64,000 nucleotides of DNA from Siphonodentalium dalli (Eukaryota; Mollusca; Scaphopoda; Gadilida; Siphonodentaliidae): contig CP136063.1 of NCBI GenBank assembly GCA_032622095.1, positions 15,107,814 through 15,171,813 of the forward strand. Reading direction: 5' to 3'. Numbering within the stretch: the first letter of the stretch is position 1; each line of letters opens with the position of its first letter. Below, piece after piece: positions 1-12,310 of this stretch. The notes beneath the pieces were generated by a model. That model was not told the DNA's origin and ran no database searches. It was given only the letters and a program-made list of their open reading frames with translations. Both the position numbers and the translations under genes were made by a program.

Positions 1-92
1 GCGAATACATATATATATTCGATCAATATTTTGTCAGATTCTGTAATTAATGGCGGTAATTATCATGTAGAGGGAGAACAATAATTGTGGAA

Positions 93-205
93 GGGTGGAG
101 CGGTGAAATCTCACCTTCGGGTATGATATTTGAGCCAGACACTCGGCAAGCCATGTGTCTGGCTCAAATATCTTGCCCCTCGGGTGAGATTTCCCCGCCC
201 ACACC
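93..205. repeat. Fold-back inverted repeat (hairpin)
   Basis: Two arms of about 50 bases (93-142 and 155-205) are imperfect reverse complements around a 12-base loop. The inner 19 or so bases, including ATTTGAGCCAGACAC and its complement, pair without mismatch; the outer parts carry a few mismatches and short bulges. No clear target-site duplication is visible at the edges. It is probably a fold-back or MITE-type element remnant, but a structured noncoding RNA locus cannot be excluded. Confidence 0.7.
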
Positions 206-2098
206 ACTTATATAGGATAATAATAGTCTTCCCACATATTTTTACACACAAAACCACATAATTTTAAATCAAAAATATTTAATGTCACGAATAGGTTCTG
301 GGGCTTTAATGAGTTGTACCTCAAGCCAACGGGTTATATCATATACAATCCCCCAGCTAGCATGATAGCCTGCAACGTTCGGATAGGTGGGTCATTGCCA
401 CTATCGGTTTCTATGTTGGGATAATTGGCATGGACACTACTACGTGTTAACTCATACTCTCATAGTGGCAGTGACGACAGAAACATTTAGCGGGAGCGAA
501 CGTGTGAAATCAAGGCATAAATTTACCAGATGAAACAGATTGAGGACAAATCATTCTACAGCCAATCCTGTAAATAAGGTGCCCAATATTTGCAGAATAA
601 GGTATGCCCATAGGGTTAATTTATTGATTCTACCCCTCATAGCAGGCTAGCATAACCAAATTCACTCTCTGAGGACCTCAGTCTGAACATAATTCTCCAT
701 ATTTGATCAATGTATGTACAGAATGAGGTCGCCAGAGGGTGAATTTGGTGATGCTATATTGCTTTATTCATTTATTGTTATTCTCATTCTCCAACATAAG
801 TTCGCCTTCAGTCAGTGTTCGAGGGTATATTATTTACTCCGTTCTGTGCTTACCCAGATTATTTATGTACTTACAGTACCCTAAAATATTACGTTTGTGA
901 AGTCTAGGACCCCATATGTGATATGCCTCTATCACCAGATACTGCCAAATTAATTAAGAAAAATTAGATAAATTAACCCAAATAGTTTTCTGACTCACGA
1001 ACTTGGGACGATTTTATGGGGTCTATATAAAAGCCTAATTTATGCAATTGTTGCCATATACCATCACACTCTAAACTAATTTATTAATTAATTAATATAT
1101 ATATAGTAATCAGGGGGGGGCAATGATTTACGTAATTCGTGAAGCGGGTGGAGGTTGTAGAAACCCGAATGTGTGATTTAGAGTGATTTTTTATCAGTGT
1201 ATTAAAATTCGAGGCCAGGGAAACGCGGTCTATCTGGTTTCTGAAACAGTACATGCATGCGCATGATAGCTCGAGTTTCATTAACGGGAATTGCGTTTAA
1301 CTAGACACCTTTTCAATTTTCATTGATATATTTCTGCATTTTGTTCATTTCTTGGCTTTCTTAATATACCTGTCTGTGTATATTACGCTGTTAATTAACC
1401 AAACACTATGTTCCGTGCAACTATCAAGATGTGCAAACAGAAATGCTGTTTAGATACTACAGTCATTATCTGCAAGATTGTGCCCCCCCCCCCGCGTTTA
1501 GGGGAGATTTCTCTCACATCGAGTTCACACAATCTATCTTTAGTAACAGTGAAGTTATTTTTAGACTGATTTATTCGTGTTGTCCCTGATTATCTATAGG
1601 TTCAAGACACATAATTTATTTCAAAATTTCACAATAACCACCTGAATTCGATCACCAAGGACATAGACGTACGCGAGAAACAATACTCAATATTAAATAT
1701 AGGTAAAATTATCGTTGATGAATCAAAATTGCATTTGCAAGAAGCATTCATGTCACAACTTTACAACTGATAAAATTAAGTTGTAAACGTCTAGCATAAA
1801 CGCTTCCTACAAATTAAAGCTGGACGTATCACAGATAAATAAACTAATTTAGGACGTTTTGTATCACCAGTGGAACAACTTCCCATAGGGATTCCCTGGT
1901 ACAAGGGATTCCATGCTACAAGAGTATATGCACAGATAAATGTGAATGCACCTTTTACAATTTGGCGAAATGGCAAACCCGCTGTGAATCGTATTATTTG
2001 AAGCGTTGTTTTCCAAATTTTGAACAATTTTAAGTCTTTTGAATAGTTTTAGCTTGCATGGGCTATTTCAGGCAACACTATTAATCTGAAATTTCTAG
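206..2098. other. Noncoding, no gene recognised
   Basis: AT-rich DNA with only short, shadow-like ORFs and no recognisable domain. It contains a G8 run (1113-1120), a C11 run (1483-1493) and short AT-dinucleotide stretches. I see no RNA gene and no conserved protein signature here. Confidence 0.6.
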
Positions 2099-3446
2099 TA
2101 ATATATCCCTTCAATGTGGATGTCGTCCTCTCGTCCCGGACTCCACGTGCATCATGATCGATGACATGCAGTTACTGTATTTATCTCCATATCACGATCT
2201 ATACTGAATTCGGACGGTCGTTCGATATGCGGCAGCAACTCATAAAGACTCAGTTCCCCTGTTTTCAACAGCATAGTCTCGGGATCTATAAGTTTTCCCG
2301 AATATATACAAACTTATTATACAGTTTGGTGTATATAGAACCATTTCCGATTATTTATTATAGCTGCATTCTTTATTCATGAATATGGTCTCATAAAGTA
2401 TCGGGTTAACACAATCTATTTTTTAGAAACATGAATGTTATTTTTAGACAGACTCCTTTGTTGGTGGTGTCCCCCTTGGTCTCTTTTTGAGGTTAGAATT
2501 TTAGTATTTTGAAAACACATGGGAAAAAAATCAAATGTCAGCATTTGGAGACACACAGAGTGTGTGTTTTCCTGTCCCCAATCATCATATGTCTGATCCC
2601 TATGTGTGTCCCCCATTACTCACACTTTAATACTTTAATGTCCGTATTCTGAAAACACAGGGAAAAAATTTAATGTCCGCATTTTGAAAACACAGATTGT
2701 GTATACTCGTGTCCCCTTTCATCAAATATCTGACCCCGGTGTGTGTCCACCTTTCTCACACTCGGGAAAAAAATAATATATCCCTTCAATGTGGATGTTG
2801 TACTCTCGTCCCGGACTCCACGTGCATCATGATCGATGACATGCAGTTACTGTATTTATCTCCATATCACGATCTATACTGAATTCGGACGGTCGTTCGA
2901 TATGCGGCAACAACTCATAAAGACTCAGTTCCCATGTTTTCAACAGCATAGTCTCGGGATCTATAAGTTTTCCCGAATATATACAAACTTATTATACAGT
3001 TTGGTGTATATAGAACCATTTCCGATTATTTATTATAGCTGCATTCTTTATTCATGAATATGGTCTCATAACGTATCGGGTTAACACAATCTATTTTTTA
3101 GAAACATGAATGTTATTTTTAGACTGACTCCTTTGTTGGTGGTGTCCCCCTTGGTCTCTTTGTGAGGTTAGAATTTTAGTATTTTGAAAACACATGGGAA
3201 ACAAATCAAATGTCAGCATTTGGAGACACACAGGGTGTGTGTTTTCCTGTCCCCAATCATCATGTGTATGATCCCGATGTGTGTCCCCCATTACTCACAC
3301 TTTAATACTTTAATGTCCGTATTCTGAAAACACAGGGGGAAAATTTAATGTCCGCATTTTGAAAACACATATTGTGTATACTCGTGTCCCCTATCATCAA
3401 ATATCTTACCCCGGTGTGTGTCCACCTTTCTCACACTCGGGAAAAC
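2099..3446. repeat. 675-bp direct tandem duplication (two copies)
   Basis: Copy 1 spans 2099-2773 and copy 2 spans 2774-3446, with a constant offset of 675 bases and only scattered single-base differences. Both begin TAATATATCCCTTCAATG and end near CTCACACTCGGGAAAA. Each copy contains internal near-repeats of TTTAATGTCCG followed by TGAAAACACA. Short ORFs of 73 and 66 codons recur in both copies simply because the DNA is duplicated; they have no recognisable domain and I do not call them genes. High identity implies a recent local duplication. Confidence 0.9.
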
Positions 3447-3659
3447 ACAGGTGTATCCACGGTGTCCCCTATTAGTACATAACAAACCCCGAATTCTATT
3501 TTCAAACATGTCTGGTATACAGATGCTTGCTGTCGCTCATAATGTGTATGTGGTATATGGGACATAACTCTAAAAAATTGGGAGCTCTGCTATTAAAATT
3601 AAGGGTGTCCACGATTGTAGGTTTGCAGCTTGTGTCCCCGATTGAACACACATACAAGT

Positions 3660-4430
3660 ATGGGTGTGTCTGTCTGTGTGTTCGCGATGGACTCGAAAAT
3701 GACCGAACCGATTTCGATGAAACTTGGTATGTGGGGGTACTTTCGGTCGAGGAGTGGCATGGGCCTATTAATTTGCCCGTGCGACGTGACCTTGACCTTG
3801 AAATCGGGTCAATTCAAGGTCAAACGCCCGAGTATCACGGGATACTCGGCCGGGGAGTGTCATAAGCCTATTCGTTTGCCCGTGCGACGTGACATTGACC
3901 TGGAAATCGGGTCAATTCAAGGTCAAATCGCGAATTTTGATGGGATTTTGACGAAATTTGATACGTAGGGTTACTTTTGTCCACTGAGTGTTTTGGACGG
4001 GTCGAGTCGTGACCCCGACCTGACCTTGACCTTCAAAATGATCAATTCGAGGTCAAATCGGGTAAAACCTGATGGATTTCGACGGGTACTTTTGTCGGGT
4101 ACTTTTGTCCGGGCAGTGTTTTGAACGGGTCAAATCGTGACCCCACCTCACCTTGACCTTCAAAATGGACTATTCAAGGTCAAATCGCGCAATTCGCCGA
4201 AAAGCAGAGGGGAAACAGCCCGGACCAATTCAAGGTCAAATCGGGTAAAACCGGATGGATTTCGACGGGTACTTTTGTCGGGTACTTTTGTCCGGGCAGT
4301 GTTTTGGACGGGTCAAATCGTGACCCCACCTGAACTTGACCTTCAAAATGGACAATTCAAGGTCAAATCGCGCAATTCGCCGAAAAGCAGAGGGGAAACA
4401 GCCCGGACGAAGTCGGGTCCACCTGCTAGT
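3660..4430 (+). repeat. AGGTCA-rich interspersed repeat, copy 1
   Basis: Degenerate tandem units each contain TGACCTTGACCTT, which is AGGTCAAGGTCA on the other strand. They sit at about 3787, 3890, 4021, 4149 and 4331, spaced roughly 100-185 bases. The units also share stretches such as GTCCGGGCAGTGTTTTG and CGATTTCGATGAAACTTGG. The same family appears reverse-complemented at 6833-7600 and 32645-33410. Overlapping ORFs of about 100 codons run through it in several frames, as expected of repeat DNA and not of a gene. The motif resembles direct repeats of nuclear-receptor half-sites; any regulatory role is inference. Confidence 0.8.
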
Positions 4431-6611
4431 AGTGTATATATTTGAACATGTTATATATGTTAATTTATATTTATATATTATATAGTGTGTGTACAGGTTT
4501 GTGTTGCACAATTGATCAATTAGAATGAATTTCCGAACATTTGAGCTGCGTTAAAGATGTTGGTTTCGGAAAACAGGTTTCCATCGTTTTTCCTGACCAC
4601 CAACGCAGACACAGTAGGGTGTAATTAACCTGTATGTGCCCATCCCTTAACTTGTAAGCATGTATACCAATAAACGCTGATGTCGACCCCTATTGGACTC
4701 CGGCGCGGCTTGATGGCAATGATAGTGTTATCATTATTGGAGAATTGAGAATACTGAACATTACGTGCGGCGAACTCTCGGTAGCGTGACGCCATGGAGT
4801 TTTTAAATATGGATAATTTATGCATGTCAATATCGAAACATTGGCGACAAGTGTTTATGATACATATTATACCATAGGCATAATTATGTTACACTATGTA
4901 ACTTAGGGATACTCGATACGGTTCATAGACTGGTGTATTTTATTTGATTATGTAAATATCGAAAACAATTAACGCAGCCAATATAACTTACACAATGCAG
5001 AGACGCGTAAATATATAATTTTACACCGACCAACATTCAGTATGATTCCAACCAATTTATGTCATTTGTGTCGCGAAAACACTGTCTAAATGTCAATAAT
5101 TGAATCGCAAGTCAGAACAAACTCTTCACTAAATATAATAACATTATTGACTATACTTTATGACTCACTAGTTAATATAATGAAATATACGATAATGTTC
5201 CGGTAATTGAACATTTTCGTAGCAATTGAGATGAAATAATAACACACATGTTCATTGTCTTCTTACATCATTATCTCAATATCTTATATATGTCCATTAC
5301 ATGCAAAGAAGTGAAGTGCTTTTGATGCTTAAATAATTGAATTTATTATTACTCCTTTCTGTGGGTATATCGACCGTCTGAAACGCATGCTCAGGGGTGT
5401 TTTTTCGAGCGACAAAAACCTAAATTTTCCTGGGGAGGACCCCCGAAATCCCACCTAAGTTGAGCCTCCCATGCCTCCAGCAAGCCTACCGGAGGTTGTT
5501 TTCTTATTTTAACCTTTACATGCACGCCGAAAAACAGTTTTTCCCCCTGAAAAATGATCCATTCTGCTAGCACGCTCATACAGAACAGCAGGTCTAACAT
5601 ACGGCGTTCTATCTCATTTCATTTTAATCAAATCCAACCCCTCTTATTGATAATCCTTAAATTTGGCTGTTTCGGTACATAGGCCTACATAATGAGGAAT
5701 CCTGTTTTTGTTTGTCATAGTTTGCATGTATGGAGTCATATACCTTTTTGTGAGATCAATCCTGATATATCTTGTGATCAGGAACAAGTGTTCCCCTGTG
5801 GTTGGGATTATGTATTAAACAATATCTAACTACCCCTACCTGAATTTATTTATTTATATGTAATCCTTTAACAATGGCCCGATATATGGATTATATGCAT
5901 ATATCACACGCTGAGCACTATACATTCAGAAGGCTCGCCACAATGGGACATTTATGGCATGCACATGGCTCCACTGTAGACAATATATACGCATACACAC
6001 CCACCAAATTACTGATAACGACCGGTTCGTTTCGTCTAATTTTGCTCTCTCATGTTCACTTTTAGATGGTACTGAAGTTTTTGAGTTATTTCCCTTAAAC
6101 ATTGACTAACGTTTAAAAGACAAGCCGACAACACGTGCCTCGCGTGGTGGCGATTGACCATATATATTAATGGCCTTTTTGGGTTCCGATTGTTCATTTA
6201 TAAATGACTAATCCCTAAAGAATTGCCTGAAATAAAATCAGTGAAAACTGGAATTTAGCTCTGGGAATAACAGGTCACCTTATGTTTTGTTTGGAATTCA
6301 CCTGGACTCTAGAGTAAGGTCATGCTGACATGTTGTGAAAGTTTCACTGGTTATTCCAATGTTCTAGGGTTCATTTTGGGGTAAAAATCACCCTTTTTAG
6401 TAAAAATGAGAGCATTCTGGAATCCACCAAAACATAATATACATCGTTAATGGATGAAATTGTATAGCAAGTTTTGTCTAGCTATAATTACGTTTTACAT
6501 GGGATTAATCCACACAATGTGTCAAAGGTTTTGTTATGGGATTTCGGGTGGAAAATAGGATGTTAATGGGAAATCGTCATTTTCAGAATTTGAGTCTTGA
6601 AAAAACAATTT
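4431..6611. other. Noncoding, no gene recognised
   Basis: AT-rich sequence with no supported gene. A 63-bp piece at 4695-4757 (containing CGGCGCGGCTTGATGGC) is repeated nearly exactly at 31810-31872. A 69-codon minus ORF near 5391-5600 has no family signature and overlaps C/G-rich low-complexity sequence, so I do not call it. Confidence 0.5.
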
Positions 6612-6832
6612 TAAGAGTTTATGGTCTTGAACTCTAACCTATTGTTCACCATCAAGATATGTTGTATATCAAAATGTTCGGCTGTGTGTGGGCAATAAAG
6701 AAACAGGTACAATCAGAAACAAAAATCAGTGCGATCTCGGATTATTTAGGGTAAAAACCAATTTTTCATAAGTAAAATCAGTGATAACTGGAATCCAGCT
6801 CTATATATATAGGAACTAGAGGTGACCCGACT

Positions 6833-7600
6833 TCGTCCGGGCTTTGCCCTTGAATTGTCCATTTTGAAGGTCAAGGTCAAGTGGGGTCACGATTTGACCA
6901 GTCCAAAACACTGCCCGGACAAAAGTACCCGACACACGTGCCCGTCGAAATCCATCTGGTTTTACCAGATTTGACCTCGAATTTATCATTTTGAAGGTCA
7001 AGGTCAGGTCGGGTCACGATTTCACCCGTCCAAAACACTCAGTGGACAAAAGTAAGTCAAGGTCAAGGGGGGTCACGATTTGACCAGTCCAAAAACACTG
7101 CCGGACAAAAGTACCCGACAAAAGTACCCGTCGAAATCCATCCGGTTTTACCCGATTTGACCTCGAATTGATCATTTTGAAGGTTAAGGTCAGGTCGGGT
7201 TCACGACTCGACCCGTCCAAAACACTCAGTGGACAAAAGTAAACCCACGTATGAAATTTGGTCGAAATCCCATCAAAATTGGCGATTTGACCTTGAATTG
7301 ACCCGATTTCAAGGTCAAGGTCACGTCGCACGGGAAAATGAATATGCTTATGAGACTCCCCATACGAAAGTACCCACACGTACCAAGTTTAATCGAAATC
7401 CCGTGATATTCGAGCATTTGACCTTGAAATGACCCGATTTCAAGGTCAAGGCCACGTCGCACGGGCAAATTAATATGCCCATGTCACTCCCCGGCCGAAA
7501 ATAACCCAACATACCAAGTTTAATTGAAATCGGCTGGGCCGTTTTCGAGTCCATCGATTACATACAGACAGACACACAGATCTTCCAAAATATATAATAG
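6833..7600 (-). repeat. AGGTCA-rich interspersed repeat, copy 2
   Basis: This has the same family as 3660-4430 but reverse-complemented. AAGGTCAAGGTCA or a close variant occurs near 6867, 6992, 7053, 7180, 7308 and 7438, mostly about 125-130 bases apart, showing a degenerate tandem unit. The overlapping minus-strand ORFs here (up to 121 codons) translate the repeat and resemble only each other. It lies inside segmental-duplication copy A. Confidence 0.8.
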
Positions 7601-8394
7601 ACTAGCAGGTTAGCCCACTGGCGGCAATAGTCAGATACATGACAATTTTTAAGTTTTAATTAATTTTTTTAATTAATTTTTTAAATTAAATATTTAATTT
7701 TTTGTTTTTCAAAGAGTTAAAGGTACGGTTGGCCTTGGCGGTGAGTATCCTGTGAAAATATTTCCACCCGTCAAAAACCGCCACAAACAGAAAGAACAAC
7801 AAAATGTAGACAGACTTTGTCCGTATACAATTAAGAAATATCGCATAAACAGTATGTTATTGTCATATCTTTGACCATTGTTTTGTAAACAAAAGCATAA
7901 AAAGTTACTTTTCTGGTGTTTGTTTATATTATGATGGTAAACATAAAGAGCGTTTTTTGTTGGTGAATTCCTGATATGGAACGAATAAAGAGCGTTTGTG
8001 CCATTTGTGTGTGATTAGCCAGCAGCATTGTGCTGTCTTCTGTAACACAATCAGGCTCTTGCTTAGGTAAAATATAGTAAATCTTTATGATAACATGCTG
8101 TTTACGCGATGGTCATGGTATATATGAACGAAACTGTATGCGTTTTAATGTTTTTCTGTTTACGGTGATTGGAACAAATATGAATATTTTCGACAACTAA
8201 GGCCTCACGTGCCTTTAATTTTGTTGTTTTTCAATGAGTTAATTGTGCCTTTTTAATTTTTTAATTGAATTTTTTGTTTTTAAATTTTACCCGATTTGTT
8301 TTGGTTTTTCAATGAGTTAATTGTGCCTTTTTAATTTTTTAATTGAATGTTTTGTTTTTAAATTTTACACGATTTATTTTTTTCAATGAACCCG

Positions 8395-8640
8395 TCCATG
8401 ACAGTTCCCGTATTTAGCAAGTTTGAGCTCAATCGGTTTGAGTCTATAAAGGACACACACATATATATGACACTTCCCGTAGGTAGCAAGTTTGAGCTCA
8501 ATCGGCATTCCCCAGTCAATATTTAGCAAGTTTGAGCTCAATCGGTTCGAGTCTATAAAGGACACACTCATATATATGACACTTCCCGTAGGTAGCAAGT
8601 TTGAGCTCAATCGGCATTCCCTGGAATTTCCCAGTCACCA
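8395..8640. repeat. 109-bp tandem repeat, about two units
   Basis: TAGCAAGTTTGAGCTCAATC occurs at 8415, 8484, 8524 and 8593, with spacings alternating 69, 40 and 69 bases. The higher unit is therefore 109 bases, made of two related half-units. A looser copy occurs at about 9085. The block is present again at about 33711-33955 in copy B. No gene is seen in it. Confidence 0.8.
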
Positions 8641-10597
8641 ACGCGGCGTAATTTTGGTACATATATAGAGACCAATTGTCCATCGGCTGTCATGTGTAGT
8701 AACATAAACTCATTGATGCTAAGTTAGCAATCGTAAGTACACATAGTAATCCATGATGTCTTATAAGCCGACATTGCCGTGGGGATGCCGTGGGGATGCC
8801 GTGGGGGTCTAATCCGATGAATATGTCCCCGTTCCTAGGAAGCGAGTTCCAGATAATGTAAACAAACGCCGTCCCCCGTTCAGTATGCGAAATTTCGAGC
8901 GATAACGTTGTAAACAAACTCTCTTTTTATAGCGACGCGTCATATACAACGCTCATTAAATTATCACTTGATTAACCACCGCAGTGGCGTTCGCGGTGAT
9001 TTTGATGATTCGGAGTGGAGAAAGGGTGCTCAGAGCTTCTCCAAAACGCGACAACTACGGTGTCCGTGGGATTTTACCCTTAGATAGGAAGTTTGAGCTC
9101 AATCCGACCAGCCGTTTTCGATTCTATGAAGTACCCACACACACACATATATACATATATATATACGGAGTTCTCAAAATATATAGTATAGATAGATAAC
9201 ATTTCACCCTATTTGTGGTCGGTGACTCCATTAGACGACAAAATGTGGTAATTTTCACATGTTGCCTGAGGTGTGTGGTGTAAATCTATTTTTTAGTGTT
9301 TGTTTTGGGCTAAAAACCACATTTGTTTTGGAAAGTGAGACAACTATGGAATCCATCAGAACATATTATACATCTTTATTGATAGAAATGTTATAGAACT
9401 TATTTAGGGTTACCCAGTAATAGAGTGAGATTAATTGCTTTTAATATTACACAGTTCCATTATATCATTTTGCACATATAAATTTTGGTAAAGTAGAGTT
9501 TCCTCCCAAAAGAAACCATCTCAACGATAATTGTATCAACATAGTCAGTCAATACACTGCAGTCGTATCCATGCATTTGCTAAATTTAGAATGTAATACA
9601 TTTATTTTCATTATAATTGCCATGTTGTTTGGATCGTTCATAGAGCACACGAGTGTATTTTGCACTAATACATGGCTAAAATTCGCTGATATTTTGCAAA
9701 AATTCTGTTGAGTATTAAAAGGAGATGGTCCCATAAATGGCCGGCTTTAGTGAACAGTAACCTTTAAGAGACAAGAGTTGGAATCAGCAGAAATGTTCAA
9801 AAAAGTTCCCCAAATGTGCGATTCCAATAATGGTTTGATAGAAGATGTTTTTGAGAAAATCAATACATTTGGTTCATACCAGGAATGTCTCTGGTGCCTA
9901 TGAAATATATACAATTTCATCAAATATTCTAGTCTTCGATACGATGATGAGGCCCCACTTCGTCTCAATTGAGCAAGTATAGACCTAACATACTGGTTGG
10001 AATGGAGAATCAAACATCAACACCAAATCACAAGAATGTGTGTGCTGTAAATAGAGTTATCCTTCATTGAACTTAGTCAACTGAGAGTAATGTAAAAATC
10101 ATTTGCCTCAATAAGTTTCACAATTGTATTGGAACATCTATTCTTATTACCCATGTGCGGTTTTAGCATACAGGTTACAAGAGTTATTATATATAACGCA
10201 ATGGATGGGGTGTAACGTGCAACCCCGAACGAAGTCCCCACATGCGCCCTTGGTTTGTTAGTTTAGTTTGGGTTTTACGTCGATTTAGCCATTAGGCCAT
10301 ATCACGACTGAGATGTACTGAATCAGGATTAAGTGAAGCAATTGTGTATATACGTAACCGTGAATTAAGACTAAAATTAGACAAAATATATACAAATAAA
10401 AACACCCAAATCAGAACCTTAAAGAAACTGACCATTGTGCAAACACATATAAAACATACTATCAAAACATAGAAATACTGCTTTGAGAACAGCAAACATA
10501 AAACCTGCATAAAATGTAAACAGCAAATATAAATAATTTAATTAAGGCCCCGGCATATTGAAATATGCGAAGTAAGGTTGGATGATTGATAAGATAA

Positions 10598-11383
10598 TCA
10601 TGATATATATCTGATGAATCTGGTATGAGTCTTAATCCATTGATCAAGTATCCAATCGGTTGACTCAGTAGGTGATCTCTCGCCCAAAAGACAAACCATC
10701 CACATAATCGCATGGGCCTCCCCACCACTCAAAGTTGACCATTTCTCTCGAAGCGTCGTATCGAACTTTGAAAACTCAAAGCTCAACCTCTGCTTCTGAG
10801 AGTAAAATGACTTGATAGTCCTTGGCTAGTTTTGTTTTGGAACAATAATAGGATCAACTTGCATAGGTTGTTTCGGAGGATATGTCTTAACGGCAGAATC
10901 TGCATCCATTCCCCGCGCTACAGGTACTGAAACAGGAATAGTATCACTCTCCTCAACTTGTGTTGCTGCATGTAGTGATATACTGACGAGTTTGTTTTGA
11001 CCCTGTACCTGAGTGCTGGCATCAACACACTTTTTGGTAGACAAGATTGCTGAGTATGTTACATGTGGAACGGATGGTCTTGGACCAACTGTTTTCTTAG
11101 CATCTATACATGTATATGACAGATGCTTCTCAGCTTTACATAGTTGAATGTTGAATTCATAGTCCCAAAAAACGATCCATTGCGGCATGTGAACCTGGAC
11201 AGTTCGAATGTTTTTAAAGATTCGTGCAATCCTATAAGACTCCCAGGTATTTCTTTGCACTAAGTCGGCAACTCTCAGACATGGATAAGATTTATTCAAC
11301 ACATTTATAAATAAGTCACAGGCAGCCACAGAGGCAGTATATAATACATCTGTAACGTGTGCGTGCATAGTAGCGAGCATCAT
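10598..11383 (-). pseudogene. Unknown protein gene, interrupted by an in-frame stop
   Basis: A minus-strand frame opens with two adjacent ATGs at 11383, runs 185 codons to a TAG at 10826-10828, and then continues open in the same frame to 10598. The two parts together would be about 260 codons. I recognise no domain. The first part has a hydrophobic N-terminal half with Trp and Cys residues and a Pro/Val/Asp-rich tail ending in PIIVPKQ; the second has TLREKWSTLSGGEAHAIM. Copy B (36072-36417) has a one-base deletion exactly at the stop region and loses its upstream half to the satellite array. Two independent lesions in two copies suggest decay of a former gene or transposon ORF. The function is unknown. 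Confidence 0.45.
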
Positions 11384-11824
11384 AAGAGTTCATAGTGAGA
11401 GAGCTTCCAGAAGAGTCTGCCTTTTAGCCAAAACTCTGACAAGTATACATATGCATATAGGCCAACGCCCTTTGTTCCAATGTGTCGCCTGTTGATAGGT
11501 CCACATATAGGTGTACCTCAAATAGGTTAACATAATACATTGTTTGTGAGACCAACGAACCCGTGAGTCAATGACCTGGATCATTTCACTCCGGGGTCGC
11601 TGTCCCACGATCAAGCCAGGGCACTAACCTCTCATACAGATTTAACCATAATCACGCCATCTAACAGTAGGAAGTGTTACATAACTCGTATCACCTTTTT
11701 CAAGATGTTTGTCCTAAGACAAAAAACTTGATGATTTCGTGATAGAGATCCCAACTATCCCATTTGGAATATGGAATGCTCTTAATATAACACACAAGTT
11801 CCTAAACACAGTAATGTCCTAATC

Positions 11825-11980
11825 CGATAAGTTCCTTGGGGCGAAATTGTTGACAACAGGGGATTGTTCCATAATGTTCCAAAACACTGGAATGTCATCG
11901 TCCGAGAAGTTCCTTGGGGCGAATCGTTGATAACAGAGGATTGTTCCATAAAGTTCCAAACGTCATTTCGTGAAGATGTA
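11825..11980. repeat. 78-bp tandem duplication
   Basis: AAGTTCCTTGGGGCGAA occurs at about 11829 and again about 78 bases later, each followed by GATTGTTCCATAA and GTTCCAAA. The second copy differs by a few substitutions and small indels. A minus ORF across it reads the repeat twice and is not a convincing gene. Confidence 0.75.
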
Positions 11981-12091
11981 TCTGTTCTGTTTTCTTTTGG
12001 CTTTCCATGTAGTTGATTCCGATCCAACGGTGGGAATAATGCGTGGCATCCTCTTTACTATCCCGTTCGTCCTGGTATTATCCTAGATAAT

Positions 12092-12310
12092 CGCCTTGTT
12101 TAGGTACGAAAGTTGATTATACTTCAACTTGACCTTGAATTCGGGCGTAATTTGGTTAAGGGTCAATATAGTTTAATATCTAGGGTATGACTTCCTATCA
12201 TGGCTTATATCGCCTTGTTTCGGTACGAAAGTTGATTAAATTTCAACTTGACCTTGAATTCGGGCGTAAATTTGTTAAGGGTCAATTTTATAATGTCTAG
12301 TGGAGGACTT
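12092..12310. repeat. 119-bp tandem duplication
   Basis: Copies start at 12092 and 12211, each beginning CGCCTTGTTT and containing TCAACTTGACCTTGAATTCG and GTTAAGGGTCAAT. The unit includes one TGACCTTGA half-site like those in the AGGTCA repeat family, so it may be a distant relative; this is only a resemblance. Confidence 0.8.

Larger units (their letters stand above)
6612..11133. repeat. Segmental duplication, copy A
   Basis: This roughly 4.5-kb block recurs in the same orientation at 32449-36417 with very high identity. The offset is about 25.8 kb at the left end (6816 matches 32628), 25.3 kb from 8690 on (matches 34006), and 25,289 bases near 10292 (matches 35581). Copy A holds about 490 bases (roughly 7710-8210) and an 18-base stretch near 9890 that copy B lacks. 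The block carries the AGGTCA repeat, a 109-bp tandem repeat and the right part of an unknown broken gene, so it moved as a unit after those elements assembled. Confidence 0.92.

Noticed and set aside
3527-4511. ORFs of 91-112 codons on both strands
   Set aside because: They translate the AGGTCA repeat in several frames and are mirrored by the other repeat copies; no independent protein signature.
5391-5600. 69-codon minus ORF
   Set aside because: No motif, no second copy, and surrounded by noncoding AT-rich DNA.
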